64,000 nucleotides of DNA. It comes from Paracrocinitomix sp039939375 (GTDB taxonomy: Bacteria; Bacteroidota; Bacteroidia; Flavobacteriales_D; Crocinitomicaceae). The notes beneath the pieces are model-generated. The model was not told the origin of the DNA. It saw nothing but the letters and a program-made list of their open reading frames with translations, and made no database searches. Position numbers and translations under genes: made by a program. The stretch spans positions 1,116,001 to 1,180,000 of the forward strand of contig JBDVJO010000011.1 of assembly GCA_039939375.1 (NCBI GenBank), read 5' to 3'. Each line of letters begins with the position of its first letter. The first letter of the stretch is position 1. This document shows, piece by piece, positions 18,631-27,222 of the stretch.

Positions 18631-20165
18631 ACTTGCTGAAGTTTGATGATGACCGTTGTTCCTACATTCTTTTTACTTTCAATTTCAATTGTTCCACCCA
18701 TTTTTTCAATCACCAATTTGGAATAACTCAATCCTAAGCCAAACCCTTTTGTGTCATGGATGTTTCCCGTTTGCGCCCTGTAAAAATTATCGAATGCTTT
18801 TTTGATTTGGCCGCTATCCATCCCTATTCCGTGGTCTTTAATTTTAATAAACACCTCTCCGTTTTGTGAGTACGTTGAAATTTCAATAACGGGTTGGTCA
18901 ACTGAATATTTGATTCCGTTTTCTATCAAATTAGTAAACACGTGACATAAGTGGAAGTTGTTTCCTTTCACTCTCAAGGAGTCCTTGTTTTCAATGTGAA
19001 TTTCGGCCTTTGATTTTTCTATGAGTAAGGTTAACTGTTCTAAGGAATCCTGAATACAGGTATCCAAACCTTGATCACTCAATGGTATTTCAAGCGAATC
19101 CTGCTTTAAAGAAGCCACTTCTAATATACGTTCTACTTGATTGTTTAGCTTAGACTTTTCCGATTGAATTATCTTTACGTATCGCTCTAAAGTTTCGCGG
19201 TCTGTATTTGTGTTTGGGTGTAATAATGAATCTGCAGCTAAAGATATTGAAGCTAAAGGGGTTTTAAATTCATGGGTCATGTTGTTGATGAAATCTGATT
19301 TTATCGCAGATATCTTTTTGTGTTTCACTACTAATTTGATACTGTATGCAAACACAAGTGTGATAATAAGAATAAACACTAGGGATAAAACGATCATCAT
19401 CCAGATTTGACTCCAAATTGTTTTTTCTGAATCTATCCGTAAGTTCAATTCATATCTTCCTGGATTCATGATGTCTGTGGTGAAAAGCTGTATTTTATAG
19501 GCTATTGTTTCTGGCGATTTTGGATAGATAGTGTACCGCTTTTCTTGTTGGTCAAAAATTCCCCAATCTTGTAATTCTCCTAATTGGTTAGCCGCCAATT
19601 CTTCGAGAATTAGACCTGATAAATGTGTGCTATCTAATCGTATATCTTCTGATCCGCCATGTACTTCAATTTTCATTCGGTTGATCAACGATTCCATTTG
19701 ACCTATCTCATCCGCTTTGTGCGTAAATGACAAGCAATCAATGTCTGAATCAAATTCAATTATTTGGTTGGATTCATTTTTAATAATGATTTCAGTGTGT
19801 TGCGTTCCTTCAGGTATTTCATTAATAATGACATCTTCATCTATTGAATTATAGGCGCCCATTACTTTAATTTCAACTTGTTTGTTGCTGTCTTTTCTTA
19901 CTTCATGGTGAACAATCGCTGTATCCCCCATTGTAATAATCTCTTGAAATGAAAAGCCATTTATTAAAGAATCAGATATAAATGTCATTGCACGGTGATC
20001 GTTCAACTGTTGTTCGACATTTTCAATGGCAAGCTTTACATTGTTATCTACTACTTTTTGCTTTTCAGAAATAGTATTCTCTATCCACAAAAATTGAATC
20101 ACAATTATACCTATCAGCGCTAGGCTCATTATGCTGATTAAAATAGGTATGCTTTTTTTAGACAT
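18627..20165 (-). CDS. Sensor histidine kinase (RprX-like)
   Basis: 512 residues: transmembrane helix 1 (about 7-27), a ~225-residue periplasmic sensor region, transmembrane helix 2 (about 253-280), then HisKA with 'NNMTHEFKTPLASISLAADS' (His298) and HATPase with N-box 'NLIENGIKYS', G1 'DHGIGMD' and G2 'GFGLGLSYSKLV'. All catalytic boxes are intact. The signal is unknown. The -7 promoter element ends only four bases before the ATG, predicting a leaderless or near-leaderless mRNA. Confidence 0.92.
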   Translation of the reverse strand: MSKKSIPILISIMSLALIGIIVIQFLWIENTISEKQKVVDNNVKLAIENVEQQLNDHRAMTFISDSLINGFSFQEIITMGDTAIVHHEVRKDSNKQVEIKVMGAYNSIDEDVIINEIPEGTQHTEIIIKNESNQIIEFDSDIDCLSFTHKADEIGQMESLINRMKIEVHGGSEDIRLDSTHLSGLILEELAANQLGELQDWGIFDQQEKRYTIYPKSPETIAYKIQLFTTDIMNPGRYELNLRIDSEKTIWSQIWMMIVLSLVFILIITLVFAYSIKLVVKHKKISAIKSDFINNMTHEFKTPLASISLAADSLLHPNTNTDRETLERYVKIIQSEKSKLNNQVERILEVASLKQDSLEIPLSDQGLDTCIQDSLEQLTLLIEKSKAEIHIENKDSLRVKGNNFHLCHVFTNLIENGIKYSVDQPVIEISTYSQNGEVFIKIKDHGIGMDSGQIKKAFDNFYRAQTGNIHDTKGFGLGLSYSKLVIEKMGGTIEIESKKNVGTTVIIKLQQV

Positions 20166-20169
20166 GATT

Positions 20170-20202
20170 CAAAGTTAGACCCAATATAATGAGTCCCCAA
20201 AA
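20170..20202 (-). promoter_or_regulatory. Predicted promoter of the two-component operon
   Basis: On the minus strand, TTTTG at 20202-20198, a 20-nt spacer, then TAACTTTG at 20177-20170, a full match to the Bacteroidota promoter consensus. The -7 element is followed by AATC and then the kinase ATG (20165), so transcription should begin at or next to the start codon. Confidence 0.65.
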
Positions 20203-20203
20203 C

Positions 20204-20242
20204 TTTAACCTTTTTTAACCTGCCTTTTGCTTAACTTTAACC
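20204..20242 (+). promoter_or_regulatory. Operator-like TTTAACC direct repeats
   Basis: Three perfect TTTAACC copies at 20204-20210, 20214-20220 and 20236-20242, with start-to-start spacings of 10 and 22 bp (about one and two helical turns). The 10-mer ACTTTAACCT occurs perfectly at 20202-20211 and 20234-20243. Placement between divergent promoters, next to the -33 of the kinase promoter and at the -33 position of the cargo promoter, suggests binding by the adjacent OmpR-family regulator (inference). Confidence 0.55.
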
Positions 20243-20263
20243 TGAAGGGCGGGCAGTCTGGTC

Positions 20264-20271
20264 TAACTTTG
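20264..20271 (+). promoter_or_regulatory. -7 element of the divergent T9SS cargo gene
   Basis: TAACTTTG, part of GTCTAACTTT (20261-20270), which is a perfect inverted copy of 20171-20180. No TTTG is found about 20 bp upstream; a TTTAACC repeat sits there instead, as expected for an activator-dependent promoter. Confidence 0.5.
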
Positions 20272-20312
20272 TCTCAAACAAATCGATCAGGTCGAACTTT
20301 AAAACAAGAAAT

Positions 20313-21338
20313 ATGAAAAATACAAAAGCAATTATTTTAGGAGGCGCAGCTTTGACTGCCTTAACAGCTGGAATTTATTCTTTCACGTCAGATAACAATC
20401 CGACAAATCCAGAAATGAAGAACTATGAAGTGGTAAGAATGGTGAACGGGAAAATGACCACGTTTGACACCACGGTTGCAGCAAATTCAACTTATACAGC
20501 ACAAAACTATTTAGCAGATTTAGGGTTTGACAATGATCCAGAAATCAACATTATTGATTTAACGCATTCTGGTTCTGGTGCCAATGAATTCACTTTTTCA
20601 TCAGACGGACACGGTGATGGTGAGGTTGTAATTATTGAAATGGACGAAAACGTTGAAGATGTTCATACAACAACCAATCCGGATGGAACGCAAGAAATAA
20701 GAATAGAGAAGAAAATTATTAAGACCTCTGAAAATGGTGAAGAGGATGTGAATGTAGAAGTGGAGATTGACGGAATACTGGAGAACATCAATATTGATAG
20801 TTTAATTGCAATAGCAATGAAAGGGCATGAAGGCGATTCGGGGCAAGTTTTCGTGAAGAAAATGATTATTTCTGATGAGCACATTGAAGGAGACGGAAAT
20901 GGAGATGTTCAGTGGGAGAGCATAGATGCTACAAATGCAGACTATCACAACGAAGTGAATGGCCCTAATCACCATATGGAAGTGGCAGTTTGGGGAGATG
21001 GTGGAGACTTTACTTTGTTAATTGTGACGGATCCAGCTACTGCTCCATCTAATAAATCAATGGTGGTAACAGAGGGGGATAAAAAAGCGCCAATGTTTAA
21101 AATGTACCCAAACCCAGCAGAGCAAACAGCGCAATTAGAACTTAATTTTGAAGACATAGCACCTACCACTATTAATATCACAGATATGAGAGGAGCAACC
21201 GTTGCAAAAATGGAATTAGGTGATTTTGCTGGGCAGTTCAATCATAAAATTGATGTGACGAAATGGCAAAATGGCGTGTATATTGTACAGGTTGATCACG
21301 GAAACGAGAAAATTATTGAAAAGTTAATCGTTGAATAA
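20313..21338 (+). CDS. T9SS-secreted acidic protein, likely target of the adjacent two-component system
   Basis: 341 residues with signal peptide (about 1-25), an acidic middle (Asp/Glu/His/Gly-rich, about 90-230) and a T9SS type A C-terminal domain from about 262: 'FKMYPNPAEQTAQLEL', 'INITDMRGATVAKMEL', 'WQNGVYIVQVDHGNEKIIEKLIVE'. No enzymatic motif seen. Divergent from the RprXY-like operon across a 147-bp region full of operator-like repeats. A strong terminator follows at 21384. Confidence 0.8.
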   Translation: MKNTKAIILGGAALTALTAGIYSFTSDNNPTNPEMKNYEVVRMVNGKMTTFDTTVAANSTYTAQNYLADLGFDNDPEINIIDLTHSGSGANEFTFSSDGHGDGEVVIIEMDENVEDVHTTTNPDGTQEIRIEKKIIKTSENGEEDVNVEVEIDGILENINIDSLIAIAMKGHEGDSGQVFVKKMIISDEHIEGDGNGDVQWESIDATNADYHNEVNGPNHHMEVAVWGDGGDFTLLIVTDPATAPSNKSMVVTEGDKKAPMFKMYPNPAEQTAQLELNFEDIAPTTINITDMRGATVAKMELGDFAGQFNHKIDVTKWQNGVYIVQVDHGNEKIIEKLIVE

Positions 21339-21383
21339 AACTACGTTGTAAAACCGTCTGAATAGTACAGACATTTTCATGTG

Positions 21384-21413
21384 ACCCCTCGCTTTATAAG
21401 TGAGGGGTTTTTT
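21384..21413 (+). terminator. Rho-independent terminator
   Basis: ACCCCTCGCTT (21384-21394) pairs with AAGTGAGGGGT (21398-21408) over 11 bp with one G-U pair, followed by a T-run. Ends the transcript of the 20313 cargo gene. Confidence 0.88.
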
Positions 21414-21445
21414 GTAACTTTTGATTAAAATTTGAATATATAAAC

Positions 21446-22426
21446 ATGAACCCCAAAGTCCTGATTTTTCTCGTTTTTATAAATACAGTGTCTTTTTCTC
21501 AGGACAATGTTTCAGAATTAGACCATGTGTATCCGTTTAGAGGCGGTTTTGCTCTTACCAAAATGAATAATCATTTTGGAATAATTAATTCTAAATTGGA
21601 GATTGTAATACCAAATATCCTTGATGGAATCAATAATTTCGATTTAAGTCCTTGGTATTATGATGGGATATGCTACGGGGTTATTGGTGATTCAACCATT
21701 TATTTTGATACGCTTGGTAATAGGCTCAAAGCTTTTGGGAATCCTAATCTCTATCCAGTTTCAGTAAGTGGATATTATATTGACTCCTTAAGAGTTTTTG
21801 GAAGAGGGCAAAATTTGGGAGTAGGATTAATTGGAGGGAATATTATTCCATATGATTACAGTTATATTTATAAGGGATTGGAAGATGTTTTGATAGCGGT
21901 TAAAAAGTTTGATGACTACGCATATGATGAATTTGATAGCTGGACTTATCAGCGATACACTAGGTCAATTATGTATTCTAGAAAGGGCGATACTTTAAGT
22001 GAATTGTCAGGAATTGTAGTTCCTTTCAAAAAAGCCAACTGTTATTTTTCGTCTAATGATTCTTGCTGCTACGTGCTCTCATCATCTTATGAATTACAAA
22101 ATGAAATTAACTTTATATCTGCACGAACGTTCGGTGATTTTGCATGGGTTTTATCTAAAGAAGGTTGGGGGTTAGTGAATAGTAAATTCCAATATGTTTT
22201 GAAACCACAGTTTTCTGAAATTCATGTTAATCAATATTACACCGCTGTTAAAATCAAGGATAATTATGCTTTTGTTAATCACCACGGAAGCATTATTTCT
22301 GAATGTATATATAAAGACGATTGGACCCAATATGTTGGTACAGATTCTTTGATTGCAGCTTACACTTCTGACGATTCTTTACATGTTTTAAATTTAAAAG
22401 GTGAAAAACTGTATCCTTCGCCTTAA
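21446..22426 (+). CDS. Secreted WG-repeat-like protein
   Basis: 326 residues. Signal peptide MNPKVLIFLVFINTVSFSQ, then WG-type repeats: 'MNNHFGIINSKLEIVIPNILDGI' near the start and 'KEGWGLVNSKFQYVLKPQFSEIHV' near residue 240, with degenerate copies between. Same general class as the gene at 9743, though the sequences have diverged. Function unknown; no partner gene is evident. Confidence 0.68.
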   Translation: MNPKVLIFLVFINTVSFSQDNVSELDHVYPFRGGFALTKMNNHFGIINSKLEIVIPNILDGINNFDLSPWYYDGICYGVIGDSTIYFDTLGNRLKAFGNPNLYPVSVSGYYIDSLRVFGRGQNLGVGLIGGNIIPYDYSYIYKGLEDVLIAVKKFDDYAYDEFDSWTYQRYTRSIMYSRKGDTLSELSGIVVPFKKANCYFSSNDSCCYVLSSSYELQNEINFISARTFGDFAWVLSKEGWGLVNSKFQYVLKPQFSEIHVNQYYTAVKIKDNYAFVNHHGSIISECIYKDDWTQYVGTDSLIAAYTSDDSLHVLNLKGEKLYPSP

Positions 22427-22555
22427 ATTGAGTTCAATTCTTTCATTAAATTTGTTCTAACTAACCAAAATCAAAAATACACTGAGCGGGTTTAGAAGCT
22501 GAGTCAAATCAAAATTCTCTTCCTCTCAAGATGGACATTTAAATAATACAACTTT

Positions 22556-23452
22556 ATGAAAGCATACGTTTTTCCAGGTCAAGGAGCCCAGTTTATCGGA
22601 ATGGGAAAAGACCTTTACGATAACTCAACTTTAGCAAAAGATCTTTTTGAAAAAGCAAACGAAATTTTAGGATTCAGAATTACGGATATCATGTTCTCAG
22701 GAACTGATGAGCAGTTGAAAGAAACAAAAGTAACACAGCCCGCTATTTTCTTGCATTCTCTGATTTTATCAAAGGTGTTGGGGGATGATTTTAAACCAGA
22801 AATGGTGGCTGGTCACTCTTTAGGAGAGCTTTCTGCATTGGTTGCAAATGGTGTATTAACTTTTGAAGATGGGTTAAAATTAGTATCTCAAAGAGCGTTA
22901 GCCATGCAAAAAGCTTGTGAGGCAGAGCCATCAACTATGGCCGCAATCTTGAACCTTGAAGATAAAGTAGTTGAGGATGTTTGTGATGCAATTGACGGTG
23001 TAGTGGTGGCAGCTAATTATAATTGTCCTGGGCAATTGGTTATATCCGGTTCTGTTCCGGCAATTGATGAAGCTTGTGAAAAATTATTAGCAGCAGGAGC
23101 AAGAAGAGCATTAAAGTTACCAGTTGGTGGAGCTTTTCATTCGCCTTTAATGGAGCCTGCAAGAGCAGAATTAGCAGCAGCGATTGAAGCTACTGAGTTT
23201 TCAACTCCTATTTGCCCGGTTTATCAAAACGTAACGGCGAGTGCTGTTTTAGATCCGGATGAAATTAAAAATAACTTGGTAGCGCAATTAACGGCGCCAG
23301 TTAAATGGACACAAACCATGAATCAAATGATTGCTGATGGTTGTACTTCAGTTACTGAGGTTGGTCCTGGTAAAGTATTGCAAGGATTATTTAAAAAAGT
23401 GGATAGAGCATTCCCTACTGAAAGCGCATCTTTAGAAGTTGCTGAAGGTTAA
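22556..23452 (+). CDS. fabD: Malonyl CoA-acyl carrier protein transacylase
   Basis: 298 residues, full length for FabD. 'FPGQGAQFIGMG' near the N-terminus, nucleophile Ser88 in 'GHSLGELSAL', the substrate Arg region 'SQRALAMQ', catalytic His195 in 'GGAFHSPLM', and C-terminal 'EVGPGKVLQGL'. It loads malonyl onto ACP for fatty-acid elongation in the cytoplasm. Not clustered with other fab genes. The next gene starts 18 bp downstream and may be cotranscribed. Confidence 0.95.
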   Translation: MKAYVFPGQGAQFIGMGKDLYDNSTLAKDLFEKANEILGFRITDIMFSGTDEQLKETKVTQPAIFLHSLILSKVLGDDFKPEMVAGHSLGELSALVANGVLTFEDGLKLVSQRALAMQKACEAEPSTMAAILNLEDKVVEDVCDAIDGVVVAANYNCPGQLVISGSVPAIDEACEKLLAAGARRALKLPVGGAFHSPLMEPARAELAAAIEATEFSTPICPVYQNVTASAVLDPDEIKNNLVAQLTAPVKWTQTMNQMIADGCTSVTEVGPGKVLQGLFKKVDRAFPTESASLEVAEG

Positions 23453-23470
23453 TTTTTTAGATAATTTCAA

Positions 23471-24925
23471 ATGAATCTTAAGGAACTATTTCAAAATTGG
23501 GGCTTAGAGTTCCTGATTTTGGGATGGTTCTTTTTCGTTTTATATCCTTTTGGTCCGGCAATAACGTTTGATTCAGTGTCGTTTATCCAAGCGGGTGAAA
23601 ATTTTTGGTCAGGCAATGGTTATGTACATTCAGGGAGCAACGGATTAGAGTTTGCTGCGCATAGATTCCCTATTTATCCTCTTATTCTAGGGTTGATTGG
23701 CAACACTCCTTGGATGCTATTGGTGTTGCAGTTTTTACTTTTTACCGTATCATTATTTGCATTTAGATACTTGTTAAAGTTACTTGAAGCACCGCGTTAT
23801 TTTTTGACGATTTTTGCTTTATCATCCTTATTAGTCAACTACTATTGTTTATGGACCGAAGGCTTGTATGGCTTGTTGTTTATTTTGCTATTCATTCAAT
23901 TAAAAAAGGAAGAGAATTTTAGACCCATTGTGTGGGTTGGGGTAGTGGTTGGATTTTTGTGTTTAACAAAAATGGTTGGGCTGGTGTGTGGAGGGGCATT
24001 ATTAATGGCATACCTTTTTCAAAAACGTTATTTAAGAGGGTTTTTAATAGTGGTTCTATCCATTTCTGTTATTATATTTTGGACACTTTTAGGAGTAAGT
24101 TATTTAGGAGAAACCGCAAGAGTTGTTGAATTTCATCCTATTGGATTTCAAGATGTCAAAGGTGTGTTTCAAGCATTAGGAGATGTTTTGCTCCCTTTAA
24201 ATTCAAGTTCTTATTTAGCAATAGTATTAGGAGTCATTCTATTTGTTTTCCCTTTGATTTATTTAATAAAACATTGGAAAATAAAAGAGCAGTTAAGTTT
24301 GTTAGAGTGGTTTTTGCTCATCCATTTTTACGGATATATTGCCTTCATACTTTTGAGCAAGATGTTCATAGATGCTAGCATTCCAATTGAAATTAGAACT
24401 TTCTTTCCCTTGTATTTAAACCTGTTTGTCTTAGCCGTGTTGGCAATAAAAGCAGAAGGGTTCACAGCTAATTTAAAGCACAAATTGAACTATCTTCTTC
24501 CTAAACTGATACTTCTTTTTGTTGGGTGGAATTGTTTTGGTTTGTTGGATTTCAGAACTGTTGGAGTAGGTTATAATTCTGCTGATTGGCAATCCTTTGA
24601 ATTCACATCTGCCATTTCAAGGTTGGATGCTGAGGTTGTCTACACAAATGATCAGGCTGCGTTAAATTATTTCTCAGATTTTAGGTTAAACCCTAAACTC
24701 TTAGCAGAGAAACAAAATCTATATACGCTTCAAAATAATCCGCTTTTTCAAGAAGAAATGGATGGCATTTTGGGTGAAGTGGCATCTATTGCAGCAGCCA
24801 GAATTGTATGGATTAGAAATGGTATCACCCAAAACGTATATCCTACATACGAAGAGTTAAAGGAAAACGATCGTCTAGAAATTGTATATGACGACTGGCT
24901 TTGCCTGATTTTAAAAGCTAAATAG
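23471..24925 (+). CDS. Polytopic membrane protein, probable GT-C-type glycosyltransferase
   Basis: 484 residues with about ten hydrophobic helices. The first periplasmic loop contains 'TFDSVSFIQAGENFWSGNGYVHSG', placed like the acidic catalytic loop of GT-C (PMT/ArnT-like) enzymes. The C-terminal ~100 residues are soluble. The family call rests on topology and this loop only, so the substrate is unknown; lipid-linked sugar transfer at the outer face of the inner membrane is an inference. Follows fabD by 18 bp. Confidence 0.6.
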   Translation: MNLKELFQNWGLEFLILGWFFFVLYPFGPAITFDSVSFIQAGENFWSGNGYVHSGSNGLEFAAHRFPIYPLILGLIGNTPWMLLVLQFLLFTVSLFAFRYLLKLLEAPRYFLTIFALSSLLVNYYCLWTEGLYGLLFILLFIQLKKEENFRPIVWVGVVVGFLCLTKMVGLVCGGALLMAYLFQKRYLRGFLIVVLSISVIIFWTLLGVSYLGETARVVEFHPIGFQDVKGVFQALGDVLLPLNSSSYLAIVLGVILFVFPLIYLIKHWKIKEQLSLLEWFLLIHFYGYIAFILLSKMFIDASIPIEIRTFFPLYLNLFVLAVLAIKAEGFTANLKHKLNYLLPKLILLFVGWNCFGLLDFRTVGVGYNSADWQSFEFTSAISRLDAEVVYTNDQAALNYFSDFRLNPKLLAEKQNLYTLQNNPLFQEEMDGILGEVASIAAARIVWIRNGITQNVYPTYEELKENDRLEIVYDDWLCLILKAK

Positions 24926-24975
24926 TTACCTTTTTATCAGAGTAAACATACAAGAGAAAATTAAAAATCAATTGT

Positions 24976-25653
24976 ATGAAAATCACATGTGTCATTTTTC
25001 TATTAGGAACTTTACTTTTCCAATCTACAAGTTTTGCGGAGCAATTCTCTGCAGAAATTTTTGTTTCAGATTTTGACGAATTACCGGTTGAAAAAATGGA
25101 AGTTCATTTTTATCAAAAGTCAGGTGAGTTCATTGGAAAAGGAACAACTAATGAACTGGGTAAGTTTAATGTTGAATTGAGTCCTGGGGAATATGAGCTG
25201 AAACTGATTCAAAACGGAGAAATTAAAAAGGAAGCGCCGTTAAATATTCCTGAGTTAGAAGGTCGTAAAATATACAATCGCGTTCGAATTCAAATTCTGT
25301 ATGAATCAAGAGATGTTTTTGAAATTGAGAACCTAAATTTTGAAACAAATTCAGCAGAAATATTAGCAGAATCGTATGAAATCTTGGATAAACTTGTGAC
25401 CTACCTTTTAAGTGAATCTGACAGCAAATTTGAGGTAGCAGGACACACCGATTCTGATGGGGCAGATAAGGCAAATGAAACCTTGTCGTTAGCAAGAGCA
25501 GAATCGGTAAAAACCTATTTGGTTTCGAAAGGGGTGCCAGCTGAACAGTTAACTACCAAGGGATATGGTGAAACTGTGCCAATTGCTGACAATAATTCTG
25601 AAGAAGGAAAATCTAAGAATAGACGAACAGAATTGAAGAAGTTAGAGCAGTAA
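24976..25653 (+). CDS. OmpA-family envelope protein
   Basis: 225 residues: signal peptide (ending about SFAEQ), an N-terminal Cna-B/carboxypeptidase-regulatory-like beta domain (about 25-105, 'ELGKFNVELSPGEYELKLIQNGE') and a C-terminal OmpA domain: 'LNFETNSAEI', 'VAGHTDSDG', 'NETLSLARAESVKTYLVSKGV', 'NRRTELKKLEQ'. OmpA domains bind peptidoglycan non-covalently, so this is probably a periplasmic cell-wall linker. It has no beta-barrel and no lipobox. Confidence 0.88.
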   Translation: MKITCVIFLLGTLLFQSTSFAEQFSAEIFVSDFDELPVEKMEVHFYQKSGEFIGKGTTNELGKFNVELSPGEYELKLIQNGEIKKEAPLNIPELEGRKIYNRVRIQILYESRDVFEIENLNFETNSAEILAESYEILDKLVTYLLSESDSKFEVAGHTDSDGADKANETLSLARAESVKTYLVSKGVPAEQLTTKGYGETVPIADNNSEEGKSKNRRTELKKLEQ

Positions 25654-25657
25654 CTAT

Positions 25658-25684
25658 AACTGAAAACATGACATTTTTTCAGTT
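25658..25684 (+). terminator. Weak putative terminator
   Basis: AACTGAAAA (25658-25666) / TTTTCAGTT (25676-25684): a 9-bp AT-rich stem just after the OmpA-family gene, with only a short T tract after it. Low confidence. Confidence 0.35.
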
Positions 25685-25755
25685 TTGAATTTTGGCAAAT
25701 TTTTTGTAGATTAATGGCTGTAATAGCGGTGCTAATTACGGAATACAATTTTGAG

Positions 25756-25769
25756 CTGACAGTTGTCAG
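25756..25769. promoter_or_regulatory. Palindromic operator candidate upstream of the Hsp20-like gene
   Basis: CTGACA-GT-TGTCAG: a perfect 6-bp inverted repeat with a 2-bp centre, 36 bp upstream of the start at 25806. Position and symmetry fit a dimeric repressor or activator site; the regulator is not identified. Confidence 0.4.
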
Positions 25770-25805
25770 TAGAGTAACAAATTAATTATTGTCAAACACT
25801 TTAAA

Positions 25806-26144
25806 ATGCTTGTTATGAAGAAAAAAATTAACAGTTCCATTCAACTCTTACATGAGTTATTACCCGATTATTTCGGTTCAAAAAAGGCTGAAAATGAGGT
25901 CCAGTTTCAAATGAGGATTTCAGCAGCTGGAGTACAAGAAACAGATGTCAGAAAAGATGAAGATGAAGGTGTCATTATCGTAGAGGGTGTGAACAACATT
26001 GTCATAGAAGAATCTGATAGATATTGTCCTTGGAATCGATATTCAACTTATGGTTTTTACCGATCAGTGATTTTACCAGAGAACATTTTGGTGAAAGATG
26101 TTCAAGTAAAAACTGATGAAAAAGGATTGCTACTGTACTGGTAG
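25806..26144 (+). CDS. Short, diverged Hsp20/alpha-crystallin-like protein
   Basis: 112 residues (109 if the second ATG at 25815 is used). The pattern resembles a minimal alpha-crystallin domain: 'VQFQMRISAAGVQETDVRKDEDEGVIIVEGV' like the 'v.vdlPGv.kedi.v..e.g.l.I.g' segment, and 'YGFYRSVILPENILVKDVQVKTDEKGLLLYW' like the 'F.r.f.LPe.vd...i.A...nGvL.i' segment. It ends at that last strand with no C-terminal I-x-I oligomerisation motif. The assignment comes from pattern reading, not a search. If right, it is a truncated small chaperone or a derived regulator. Confidence 0.55.
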   Translation: MLVMKKKINSSIQLLHELLPDYFGSKKAENEVQFQMRISAAGVQETDVRKDEDEGVIIVEGVNNIVIEESDRYCPWNRYSTYGFYRSVILPENILVKDVQVKTDEKGLLLYW

Positions 26145-26191
26145 GCCTAAAAAAAAATTGAACGTGTGAAACAATTTAATTAGTTCTGTTT

Positions 26192-26401
26192 ATGACAGGA
26201 CCAGGTGTCGTATTTTATAATTTAAATGAAATGGATAAAAAAAAGTCGTATTTAGAATTTTATAAAATGATATTAGAGAAGGTTAAATTTGATGATCAAC
26301 TATTTAGAAAAGAATATCGCAAAGCTTTAAAAGTTTTGAACTCTAACGAAAGTAAAGAATTTGTTCGGTGGGTTTCAAAGCAAAGGATAAATTGGAATTA
26401 A
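26192..26401 (+). CDS. Small conserved-looking cytoplasmic protein, unknown
   Basis: 69 residues from ATG 26192; the ATG at 26231 (MDKKKSYLEFYK...) may be the true start, giving 56 residues, because the first 13 residues look unlike the rest. The core 'YKMILEKVKFDDQLFRKEYRKALKVLNSNESKEFVRWV' is a charged, helical pattern of a type I have seen in small Bacteroidota proteins without known function. It lies 47 bp after the Hsp20-like gene and before a strong terminator, so the two may be cotranscribed. Confidence 0.55.
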   Translation: MTGPGVVFYNLNEMDKKKSYLEFYKMILEKVKFDDQLFRKEYRKALKVLNSNESKEFVRWVSKQRINWN

Positions 26402-26410
26402 TTTTAACTT

Positions 26411-26443
26411 AAAAATCCAGCCTTGACAAGGTTGGATTTTTTT
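26411..26443. terminator. Bidirectional terminator between convergent genes
   Basis: AAAAATCCAGCCTTG (26411-26425) pairs with CAAGGTTGGATTTTT (26427-26441), one G-U pair, with T-runs on both strands. It lies between the end of the 26192 gene and the end of the minus-strand 26456 gene and can serve both. Confidence 0.82.
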
Positions 26444-26455
26444 ATTGAACCGTTC

Positions 26456-27160
26456 TTATGCGTTATGCACAAATACAACATAAATAGCACCAACACCTAA
26501 AAACCAAGCAGCTAAAGAAAACAGAATGACTCTGGTGTCTGCAGTCATAGGTTGATTTGGTTTTAGTGCTTCTTCTAAGTCTTCATAAACTTTTTCTGGG
26601 TTTTTATTTCGCTTATTGACCAAGGCAGTCATTGATTTTATTTGCCTAATTACACCAACAAATAACGTAAATACAAAACCAATAATCATGTAAATATTTA
26701 ATCCATTTACGTTTAGATATATTGCAGCTTCACCAATATAAGGGTAACATATTGCTGAAAAGAAAAGGGCTAATAATGCGGCTCCTTTTTTTCCAAATAG
26801 ATCTTTAGCAGACATATCGTTTAGTCCCCTTTTAAAAAGAAAGAAATACGAGATGGCTATTGAAATTGCAACTAATTCTGCTAAAATAGTACAGAAAAAG
26901 AACTCTAAAAGAATGAGTTTGTCGAGAAAGACTAAAACTCCTAAAAAAGAAAGATTGAGGAGAGAATAGATACTTTGTTTTAAGTTAGGAAACTCTTGAT
27001 AATTGGCTAAATTAAATACTGTGTATATGATAAAGGGAAGCCAACATATGACAAAAAGTTGCCCAGCAAAATAGTTGTTTTCATAAACAATAAATGCCGA
27101 ACCTACTACAAGTAACAATATGTGGAGGGTAAAATCAGTTCCAATAATCAGTTTTTTCAT
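26456..27160 (-). CDS. Polytopic membrane protein, unknown
   Basis: 234 residues with about seven hydrophobic helices spread along the chain and a charged stretch (about 180-205, 'NKRNKNPEKVYEDLEEALKPNQP') before the last helix. No family recognised. Downstream of the PDH genes but separated from them by a terminator (27172-27202), so it probably has its own promoter. Confidence 0.6.
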   Translation of the reverse strand: MKKLIIGTDFTLHILLLVVGSAFIVYENNYFAGQLFVICWLPFIIYTVFNLANYQEFPNLKQSIYSLLNLSFLGVLVFLDKLILLEFFFCTILAELVAISIAISYFFLFKRGLNDMSAKDLFGKKGAALLALFFSAICYPYIGEAAIYLNVNGLNIYMIIGFVFTLFVGVIRQIKSMTALVNKRNKNPEKVYEDLEEALKPNQPMTADTRVILFSLAAWFLGVGAIYVVFVHNA

Positions 27161-27171
27161 GGTCTAAAAAT

Positions 27172-27202
27172 AAAAAAAGCCTCTTGGTTTGCAAGAGGCT
27201 TT
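27172..27202 (-). terminator. Terminator of the PDH E1alpha-E2 operon
   Basis: On the minus strand, GCCTCTTG...CAAGAGGC (arms 27199-27192 and 27186-27179, 5-nt loop) followed by a T-run (27178-27172). Placed 20 bp after the E2 stop codon. Confidence 0.82.
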
Positions 27203-27222
27203 CAAAATATATAAAGTTCTGA

